Source of the DNA: JAGPDF01 sp052035735
GTDB taxonomy: Bacteria; Acidobacteriota; Thermoanaerobaculia; Multivoradales; JAGPDF01
DNA length: 64,000 bases
Direction: 5' to 3'
Assembly: GCA_052035735.1 (NCBI GenBank)
Contig: JBPOHI010000065.1
Coordinates: forward strand, 1-64,000
In this document: positions 58,737-64,000 of the stretch, piece by piece
Layout: every line of letters starts with the position of its first letter
Numbering within the stretch: position 1 is the first letter of the stretch
The notes under the pieces: generated by a model
The model's database searches: none
Told to the model about the DNA's origin: nothing
Seen by the model: the letters and a program-made list of their open reading frames with translations, nothing else
Position numbers and translations under genes: made by a program

Positions 58737-60320
58737 CTACTCGACGCGAGCCGGCTGCGGCGCGCGGATGAGGATCTCTTCAGCCTGCCCCGGAGGAAGA
58801 CTCGGCAGCTGTGGGCGGCTGGGGTGCTGACCGGCTGCCACCCTTGCCCAGTATCCGCGGGGCGGAACGGGAATCCGAAAGCGCCTGCAGGCCTTGGCGA
58901 GCCCGCGGCCGGACAGGCCCCATTCCTTCGCCAGGGTCTCTACCGGCACGGTCCAGACGCGCTCGAAGAGCGTCGAGCGATCGAGCCGGAGCTCGAGCCC
59001 CTTTCGGTGCCATCCCCCGATCCGCTCAGTTGGGTAAAGGCGAGCAGGAGGCCTCGCCGCCTTCGACTTTGGTCGTTCGACCCCCAGCTTGTCGAGTACC
59101 TCTCGAGCTCTGGCGGGCCGGACTCGGTCGAACGCGCTCCGGGAGTGCGGAGTTGCCGGGATCAAGCCGACCTTCTTCATGCGGTCTCGCATGCTCGGTG
59201 TACGGGCAAGCTCGGTAAGCACTTCCCGCGAGCAGTGGTCGGCCGTCGCGAGGAGCTTCATCAGGTCGGCAAAGAGGTAGTCGCTGCACCGGAGCAGATC
59301 GCGGCGGGCGTTGGCGATCTCCTCGACAGGGCTCGTCTGCCAACGCACCCCCGCCGCGAACAGAGCGCGGAGCGCCTCGACGGGTCGATGATCGTGGAAG
59401 GGCCAATTGGCGCGCGCGAGCTGTAGGGCAATGACTCTTCCGGAGTCCTTGGGCAGGGCGGAGCGCGCCAGAATCGCGATCACATTCTCGTTGGCGGCCG
59501 AGAAGAAGAGCTCCTCGTAGTCGTCTCGGGCCGGGTCGGGTCGCAGGCGTTCGAGGATGGAGGCGTGCCCCCCGCTGCACGCTTGCTGAATGGCGCTGCG
59601 CCCTTCGTCCTCGTCCTCTTCATCGTCTCGGATGCCCATGTAGTCCATGTCGGGAGCCGGAGCGTGGGGGTCCGCTCCGGCCCAGAGGCAGAGCAGCACT
59701 CCCTTCTCGTGGCCCTCTCTCGCGTGGTGGGCGAGCGCGATGTCGAGCGCCGTCTGAATCCTCGGCTCGTCGAGTCGGTGCCGCTTCGCGAAACCGAGGA
59801 GCGGCTTGTTGCTCGTGTGGTATCCGAGCGCATAGGCCAACGCATGGCCCGCAGTGAGATCGACCCCCAGCTCGCGGAAGCGCTCGAAGAGCTTCGAATC
59901 GTAGGTCTCGAACAAGATGTCCAGGTCCACCCGTCGCGGGTTCGCCCCCCACTCCAAGAGCAGGTCGAGGAGGTCTCTACGCCTCAACCGCAGGGCTTTG
60001 TCGAGGGGACACTCCGGCTCCAGAGCGAGGTCGTACCCGTTCGCGACGAGGAGCAGAACCAGGGAGTGATCCTGCCGATCCAGGGCGATCTCTAGGGCAG
60101 ACCGATGGCGTCGCCGCTCGGCTGGAGAGCCCGCCGCGAGCTGAAGCGGTCGGCCGGCTCGGATCCAACGCTCGACATCGTAGAGGCATCCCAGCCGGCA
60201 AAGGCGGTGGAGCTCCTCCAATTCCGCGGCAGCTGCCGTTAGCCGTGCGGCGCTCCGCGATGCCCGGGGTTCCGGATTCGCCCGCGGATCAACGAACTGC
60301 GCGCCTGTTCCTGTCTTCAC
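58737..60320 (-). CDS. Ankyrin-repeat protein with C-terminal helix-turn-helix-like domain
   Basis: 527 residues. Residues 40-330 contain degenerate ankyrin repeats (SALEIALDRQDHSLVLLLVANG, LDKALRLRRRDLLDLLLEWG, ALDIALAHHAREG, AIQQACSGGHASILERL). Residues 455-515 form a compact motif, RVWTVPVETLAKEWGLS-GRGLAKACRRFRIPVPPRGYW, which resembles a sigma/resolvase-like helix-turn-helix domain seen in proteins of mobile and defence loci. GTG start with AAGGGGGG just upstream. Acts in the cytoplasm; partner unknown. It converges on the IetAS pair. Confidence 0.65.
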   Translation of the reverse strand: MKTGTGAQFVDPRANPEPRASRSAARLTAAAAELEELHRLCRLGCLYDVERWIRAGRPLQLAAGSPAERRRHRSALEIALDRQDHSLVLLLVANGYDLALEPECPLDKALRLRRRDLLDLLLEWGANPRRVDLDILFETYDSKLFERFRELGVDLTAGHALAYALGYHTSNKPLLGFAKRHRLDEPRIQTALDIALAHHAREGHEKGVLLCLWAGADPHAPAPDMDYMGIRDDEEDEDEGRSAIQQACSGGHASILERLRPDPARDDYEELFFSAANENVIAILARSALPKDSGRVIALQLARANWPFHDHRPVEALRALFAAGVRWQTSPVEEIANARRDLLRCSDYLFADLMKLLATADHCSREVLTELARTPSMRDRMKKVGLIPATPHSRSAFDRVRPARAREVLDKLGVERPKSKAARPPARLYPTERIGGWHRKGLELRLDRSTLFERVWTVPVETLAKEWGLSGRGLAKACRRFRIPVPPRGYWARVAAGQHPSRPQLPSLPPGQAEEILIRAPQPARVE

Positions 60321-60362
60321 GGTCCCCCCTTCCCTGTCTCCTCGACCCCTTGGCTCACCCTA

Positions 60363-60436
60363 GACCGGCGAGCCGGCCGTCAAGGGTTCCCTGGCGGCGC
60401 TTCGCGCCCTTGACGGCTCGTCTTCTCCCGCCGGTC
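60363..60436. promoter_or_regulatory. Large hairpin upstream of the Cys-rich gene
   Basis: CCGTCAAGGG (60377-60386) pairs with CCCTTGACGG (60407-60416), extended by CGAG/CTCG and, further out, GACCGGC/GCCGGTC. It lies 44 bases upstream of the start at 60480 and shares the core TCAAGG…CCTTGA with the hairpin upstream of ardC. It could be a single-strand promoter or a terminator of unknown direction. Confidence 0.5.
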
Positions 60437-60479
60437 CCTCCCTCGCCGTGGTCGACAGCGACACGAAAGGGAGGATCCG

Positions 60480-60683
60480 ATGAACCACCACCGCCTCGTT
60501 CGAATTTACCGCCCCTCACAGGAAACCGTCTGCTCCGAGTGCCGGCACCCGCTCCGGGTGGGCGACTATCACCTCGAGCCGATGTCTCGCGACTCCAAGA
60601 CCGTCTGGTGCAGCGAGCGTTGCGCCGAGGTTGCCGAGCGCGCAGGTCACAGAGCTCCCCAGACGCTCACTTTCGTCCTCTGA
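60480..60683 (+). CDS. Small Cys-rich (zinc-ribbon-like) protein
   Basis: 67 residues with CSECRHPLRVGDYH and WCSERCAEVAE, i.e. CxxC followed by CxxxC, a probable Zn-binding site of treble-clef type. GGGAGG six bases before ATG 60480. It sits in the plasmid leading-type region upstream of the iterons and ardC, behind a large hairpin. Function unknown; small plasmid leading-region proteins often act early after DNA entry. Confidence 0.65.
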   Translation: MNHHRLVRIYRPSQETVCSECRHPLRVGDYHLEPMSRDSKTVWCSERCAEVAERAGHRAPQTLTFVL

Positions 60684-60733
60684 TCGGCTAGCCCGCGATC
60701 CGAGCATCGACAGTGCCAGTGCCGACGCGCCTA

Positions 60734-60895
60734 CCGATGAAACTGTGACGCCCGCGCGTTCGCGGCGCTGCGGAGAGGTCTGCGGACTCCGCTCAGCCTT
60801 CCAGATGAAACGGTGACGGCCTCACCGATGAAACGGCGACGCCGGGCCGCGGTTCACCGCTGAAACTGTGACGCCGCACCGATGATGCGGTGACG
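60734..60895 (+). repeat. Iteron array, probable replication origin (oriV)
   Basis: Five direct repeats of CCGATGAAACTGTGACG or close variants: 60734-60750, 60804-60818 (core, GG for TG), 60825-60841, 60857-60873 (GC for GA), and 60879-60895 (GATGATGCGGTGACG). The last four are spaced at about 22-32 bases, close to whole helical turns. Iterons are binding sites for RepA-type initiators such as the three encoded in this window. The region to the right (60,940-60,985) is less GC-rich and has two CCCTCTAG repeats, suitable for melting. DnaA boxes were not recognised. Confidence 0.72.
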
Positions 60896-61062
60896 CGACA
60901 GTGGGCCAACTCGCTGGCCCTGCTGCGCTTGTACGCCCCTCCTGTAGTTCCCTCTAGAGAATCCCTCTAGCTATCCGGTAGTAGCCAGCGGGCGACTGCG
61001 GAAATCGGGCTGGAACGACGATTCGAGGAACCAGATTCCACCTCCCGCTGCGCTCTTCCCCC
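60896..61062. other. Intergenic to the right of the iterons
   Basis: No gene. It contains two CCCTCTAG repeats (near 60950-60971) in a locally AT-richer segment, possibly part of the origin. Confidence 0.35.
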
Positions 61063-61176
61063 CAACGCACGACCAGTCTCATCGGCCGCTCCGGGGTGTC
61101 AAGGCCGAGCCCTCCGGGTGGCCTGCGGCCAGCCTTGACGCTTCCTCGCGGCCCGACTGGGTCGTCAGGTGCGTTG
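61063..61176. promoter_or_regulatory. Large nested hairpin upstream of ardC
   Basis: Outer arms CAACGCACGACCAGTC (61063-61078) and GACTGGGTCGTC…GCGTTG (61155-61176) pair imperfectly. Inner arms are GTCAAGGC (61098-61105) and GCCTTGAC (61132-61139). It ends 60 bases before the ardC start. The placement resembles Frpo/ssi single-strand promoters of plasmid leading regions; this function is inferred. Confidence 0.55.
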
Positions 61177-61235
61177 AGGGGAAGCCCTCAGGGTTCTCGG
61201 AATCCACCGAGAACGGCACCGAGAGGAGCTCGGCA

Positions 61236-62177
61236 ATGTCGAAGGTCTACGAAGTGATCACCGATCAGATCCTGGCGCAGTTGGAGCAGGGAGTGGTTCC
61301 GTGGGCGCGGCCCTGGAAGGTGGATGGCCTCGCGCCGTCGAACCTGGTGTCGCGGCGGCCGTACCGCGGGATCAACGTTTTCCTCCTCGGTTTCCGCGCG
61401 GCATCGACTCCCTGGTGGCTGACCTTTCGCCAGGCCAAGGCGCTGGGCGGGGCGATCCGCGCGGGCGAGCGCTCGACGCCCGTGATCTTCTGGCGCTGGG
61501 TCGACCGGAGCGGTCGTGAGACCGAAGCAGGGGGCGCCAGCGAGGGGAGCCGTACTCCGAGGCGCGAGCGGCTCCCCGTTCTGCGTTACTACTCGGTGTT
61601 CAACCTCGACCAGACCGAAGGGATCGATCCGTCGAAGGTCCCGGCTGCCGACGCCGTGGCGGTCGCCCCGGTGCCGACGGCGGAAGAGATCGTCGCCGGC
61701 TTCCAGGAACCGCCGACGATCGAGCATCGGGGGCAGCCGCGTGCCTTCTATCGCCCCGCGACGGACAGCGTGACGATGCCGCCGCGCAGCGCGTTTGGTC
61801 GCATCGAGGGCTACTACTCGACGCTCTTCCACGAGCTCACCCACGCGACCGGCCACGCCAAGCGACTGGCGCGAATCGGCTTCGACAAGAACCACGCGGC
61901 GCCGTTCGGCTCCGAGCCGTACGCTCGCGAAGAGCTGGTGGCTGAGCTGGGAGCCGCGTTCCTGTGCGGGGAGGCCGGGATCGAGCCCGATATTCCGAAC
62001 TCGGCCGCGTACATCGACCACTGGCGCCAGAACCTCTCGCGCGACTCGCGGCTGGTGATCACCGCCGCGCAGCAGGCCCAGCGTGCAGCGGACTACATTC
62101 TCGGCCGCACGACTAAGCTGCTCGAAGAGTCGGCGGTTCTCGCGCAGGAGCCTGCCGGAGACGAGCAAGCCGCTTGA
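61236..62177 (+). CDS. ardC: ArdC-family antirestriction protein
   Basis: 313 residues. The N-terminal ssDNA-binding ArdC domain (DUF1738: VYEVITDQILAQLEQGVVPW, RPYRGINVFLL, WWLTFRQAKALGG) is followed by a zincin-like metallopeptidase domain with HELTHATGH (199-207) and the downstream acid region YAREELVAELGAAFL. Such proteins protect incoming plasmid DNA from host restriction during conjugation. GAGGAG precedes ATG 61236. It is followed by ssb and mob genes in the same direction and preceded by a large hairpin. Confidence 0.93.
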   Translation: MSKVYEVITDQILAQLEQGVVPWARPWKVDGLAPSNLVSRRPYRGINVFLLGFRAASTPWWLTFRQAKALGGAIRAGERSTPVIFWRWVDRSGRETEAGGASEGSRTPRRERLPVLRYYSVFNLDQTEGIDPSKVPAADAVAVAPVPTAEEIVAGFQEPPTIEHRGQPRAFYRPATDSVTMPPRSAFGRIEGYYSTLFHELTHATGHAKRLARIGFDKNHAAPFGSEPYAREELVAELGAAFLCGEAGIEPDIPNSAAYIDHWRQNLSRDSRLVITAAQQAQRAADYILGRTTKLLEESAVLAQEPAGDEQAA

Positions 62178-62197
62178 CGCGGTCCCGGGTCACCCGG

Positions 62198-62237
62198 TAG
62201 CGTCCGCATGTCAACGGATGTTGACATACGGACGCTA
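62198..62237. promoter_or_regulatory. 18-base inverted repeat upstream of ssb
   Basis: TAGCGTCCGCATGTCAAC (62198-62215) and GTTGACATACGGACGCTA (62220-62237) pair at 17 of 18 positions around GGAT. It ends 14 bases before ATG 62252, next to GGGAGG. It could be an operator or a single-strand promoter hairpin. Confidence 0.6.
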
Positions 62238-62251
62238 CAACGGGAGGTTCC

Positions 62252-62599
62252 ATGCTGAACAAGGTGCAGCTCATCGGTCACGTAGGGCAGGACCCGGAGA
62301 TTCGCGAGACGCCGCAAGGCACGAAGGTCGCCGACCTTCGTCTGGCCACGTCCCGCTACTGGCGCGACGGCGAAGGGAATCGCCAGGAGGAGACGGAGTG
62401 GCACCGCGTCGTCTTCTGGGGCAAGACCGCCGAGAACGTCGCCACGGTGCTCGCCAAGGGGCGGCTGGTCTACGTCGAAGGACGAATCCAGACCCGCTCC
62501 TGGGAGGACGAGACCGGAAAACACTTTCGCACCGAGGTGATCGCGGAGACTTGGCAGGCACTGACCCGTGGCGCCGCTTCGGAGGAAGCCGCGGCGTAG
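62252..62599 (+). CDS. ssb: Single-stranded DNA-binding protein
   Basis: 115 residues of bacterial SSB OB fold: LNKVQLIGHVGQDPEIRETP, VADLRLATSRYW, EWHRVVFWGKTAENVA and GRLVYVEGRIQTRSWEDE. The acidic C-terminal DxxxDIPF tip of host SSB is absent, and it ends EEAAA, as in some plasmid SSBs. AGG just upstream of ATG 62252. It lies between ardC and mob genes, the usual place in plasmid leading regions, where SSB coats and protects incoming single strands. Confidence 0.93.
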   Translation: MLNKVQLIGHVGQDPEIRETPQGTKVADLRLATSRYWRDGEGNRQEETEWHRVVFWGKTAENVATVLAKGRLVYVEGRIQTRSWEDETGKHFRTEVIAETWQALTRGAASEEAAA

Positions 62600-62706
62600 A
62601 GGCAATTCAGGGCGGGAGACGACCTCCGGCTCTATACGACTCTCCCCCGCAATCCCCACTCCATCCCGACCGTCGAGCCGGGAGAACTCTCGCCAGGAGG
62701 CGCAAT

Positions 62707-62853
62707 GTGCGACATCGATCGAATCTGCCCAACCACCACCGAGCTCGGGCCGTCGTCCGAGTTCTTCTCGTTCTCCTCGCCCTGCCGATCGTCCTCTTCG
62801 CTGCGATCGCGGGCGGGGCACTCTCGGCCACGCGAGTTCGGCCGCGGTTCTGA
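62707..62853 (+). CDS. Small single-pass membrane protein
   Basis: 48 residues: a basic N-terminus, one transmembrane helix (VVRVLLVLLALPIVLFAAIAG) and a short basic tail (ATRVRPRF). GTG 62707 has AGGAGG six bases upstream. The overlapping frame from ATG 62705 is less protein-like over this stretch. No homologue recognised. Confidence 0.5.
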   Translation: MRHRSNLPNHHRARAVVRVLLVLLALPIVLFAAIAGGALSATRVRPRF

Positions 62854-62884
62854 AGTGCAGGCCCTCGATGCCCGATCGTGGAGG

Positions 62885-63130
62885 ATGCCCTTTGCCACGG
62901 CCGAGCGCATCTACCGTTGTCTGGGAGGGGGTCGGCCGGCGCGTGCGGGCGACGTATTCCAGCGGCGGGAGGAGGTGAGTCGTTCCACGATCCGTAGGTG
63001 GCGGCGGTCGGGATGGGTCGTCCTACGCGATCGCACTGTTCTCACCGCGAAGGGCTGTGCTGCCCTTCCGATCCACCAGGAGGTCGTGGAGTTCGCTCGA
63101 CGATCGGGTCGCAGCACGCTCTTCCTGTAG
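62885..63130 (+). CDS. Putative small winged-helix-like protein
   Basis: 81 residues (MPFATAERIYRCLGGGRPAR, then EVSRSTIRRWRRSGWVVLRD and a C-terminal helix). The central part resembles a helix-turn-helix with a following wing. The start is uncertain: ATG 62885 has GGAGG directly adjacent, and GTG 62855 is in frame. It lies just upstream of the candidate oriT and mobC, so a relaxosome or regulatory role is conceivable. Confidence 0.4.
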   Translation: MPFATAERIYRCLGGGRPARAGDVFQRREEVSRSTIRRWRRSGWVVLRDRTVLTAKGCAALPIHQEVVEFARRSGRSTLFL

Positions 63131-63247
63131 GTCCGCACCGTGCCACCCGTTCCGACCCTGAGCTGCTCCGGCGTATCTGCCTGCTCCTCGGTGCCTCCCC
63201 TCCCGGAGCTCGAGCGGCTCTCCGACTGCTGGTTAGGAGCCAGCCAT

Positions 63248-63376
63248 GTTTCCCGGCCCGGGAAACCGCGCCGCCGCATCCGCGGCCGTCGGGTTTCGCC
63301 CGGGCGGGAAACGGCTGGCCCCTGCTCGCTTGGGCTCGCAGGTCGAATCGGCGGCCGAAAGTTGCAAGTTTGCAAC
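63248..63376. other. Candidate oriT region
   Basis: Three palindromic elements just upstream of mobC: GTTTCCCGG-C-CCGGGAAAC (63248-63266, perfect arms), a related imperfect one GTTTCGCCC…GGGAAAC (about 63291-63311), and GTTGCAA-GT-TTGCAAC (63361-63376). Inverted repeats next to mobC/relaxase genes are typical of oriT. The nick site cannot be fixed from the sequence. Confidence 0.5.
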
Positions 63377-63408
63377 TCTACAGAGAGCACCTTCGACCGG
63401 GGGCCGCG

Positions 63409-63771
63409 GTGACCCGCAGCGGACGGCCGCGCAAGGATCCGGCGCGGGCTCGCGTCGTCAAGAACGGGGCACATTTCACCCCCGCCGAGGACGGCCGGCT
63501 GCGCGAGCGCGCCCGCACCCTCGGGATTACGGTCGCCGAGCTCCTACGCGCGTCTGCGCTCGGCCGACCGCTTCCCCGTCGTCACCAACCCGACCCGATC
63601 GCCTCCGATCAGTGGGTCGAGCTCGGGCGGCTCGCCGCGAACCTGAATCAGCTCCAGCGAGCGATCAATCGGGGGCAGGCCGAGGACGTGCCGGTCGCGC
63701 TTGTGGAGGAGCTCCGCTGCCTGCTCCACGAGGTCCGCCAGGCGCTCGTCGGCAACGCGGGTGCCGCGTGA
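63409..63771 (+). CDS. mobC: MobC-family relaxosome accessory protein
   Basis: 120 residues. N-terminal basic segment (SGRPRKDPARARV), a ribbon-helix-helix-like region (HFTPAEDGRLRERARTLG, VAELLRASALGRPLP) and the MobC signature LAANLNQLQRAINRG. It binds oriT and helps the relaxase open the strands. GTG 63409 follows a G-rich stretch. Its TGA overlaps the relaxase start (GTGA). Confidence 0.88.
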   Translation: MTRSGRPRKDPARARVVKNGAHFTPAEDGRLRERARTLGITVAELLRASALGRPLPRRHQPDPIASDQWVELGRLAANLNQLQRAINRGQAEDVPVALVEELRCLLHEVRQALVGNAGAA

Positions 63772-64000
63772 TCCAGAGCATCCACAAGGGCAAGGGCTTC
63801 CGTGGCGTCCTCAACTACGTCTTCGGCCGCGCCAAGTCGCCCGAGCTGGTCGGCGGCAACATGTATGGCGAGGACCCACGGGCGCTCGCGCAGGAGTTCG
63901 GCGAGTGGCGGGAGTTGCGGCCAGGCCTGACTCGGGTCGTCTTCCACTCCTCCCTGTCGCTCCCCCACGGACCGAGCGGGCGCGAGGAGCTCACCGACGC
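63768..64000 (+). CDS. Relaxase (MOBP/VirD2-like), partial at window end
   Basis: The first 77 codons are visible: GFRGVLNYVFGRAKSPELVGGN, then FGEWRELRPGLTRVVFHSSL and SLPHGPSGREELTD. This is the start of a PF03432 relaxase/mobilisation nuclease domain, which nicks oriT and carries the strand into the recipient. GTG 63768 overlaps the mobC stop. The rest lies beyond the window. Confidence 0.88.
   Translation, partial: MIQSIHKGKGFRGVLNYVFGRAKSPELVGGNMYGEDPRALAQEFGEWRELRPGLTRVVFHSSLSLPHGPSGREELTD

Noticed and set aside
60734..60895. Repeat cluster as a CRISPR array
   Set aside because: Repeats are 15-17 bases with variants, spacing is irregular (5-50 bases), and no cas gene is present. They fit iterons.

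Overview
The window is GC-rich (about two thirds G+C by eye) and reads as DNA of a soil- or sludge-type Gram-negative bacterium, most likely Acidobacteriota (Thermoanaerobaculia-like). This placement is an inference. It rests on ECF sigma factors of the Sig-70_X6 type, Ser/Thr kinases with long TPR tails, a CRTAC1/TPR lipoprotein pair, FG-GAP, delta-60 and HAF-repeat secreted proteins, and a recurring C-terminal tail (F-x-DGFE...W-S-x-x-V-P). No rRNA, tRNA or CRISPR array was recognised.

Positions 1-37,300 look like chromosomal backbone. They hold secreted beta-helix, FG-GAP, DUF1554-like and delta-60 proteins; three ECF sigma factors and two Ser/Thr kinases, with one sigma/kinase pair overlapping at ATGA and another convergent; a MocR regulator divergent from an EamA transporter; a B12-binding radical SAM enzyme and a PLP aldolase; a two-component pair with a propeller sensor; an NTF2-TusA fusion coupled to a DsrE protein; and a Tat-exported PhoD phosphatase. 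Gene remnants at 10.1 kb and 28.9 kb show local decay.

From about 37.4 kb onward the DNA is accessory and plasmid-like. A decayed fragment and three near-identical intact copies of a plasmid RepA initiator (42.1, 46.8 and 53.6 kb) each precede different cargo. Each intact copy is preceded by the same truncated ORF tail. The cargo includes a lipoprotein gene split by an IS256-family element, a membrane glycosyltransferase-like protein, a frameshifted subtilase, a HAF-repeat protein, and an AAA-ATPase/subtilase pair that matches the IetAS anti-phage system. An AbiE-type toxin-antitoxin pair lies upstream of the first repA.

The right end (60.3-64 kb) resembles the leading and mobilisation region of a plasmid: a small Cys-rich protein, an iteron array (probable oriV), ardC, ssb, a small membrane protein, an oriT candidate, mobC and the start of a relaxase. 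Large hairpins sit directly upstream of the Cys-rich gene, ardC and ssb. The iteron sequence also lies, in reverse orientation, inside the N-terminal codons of every intact repA copy. This links the dispersed initiators to the iteron array and suggests that the right half is an integrated or composite plasmid with repeatedly duplicated repA modules.
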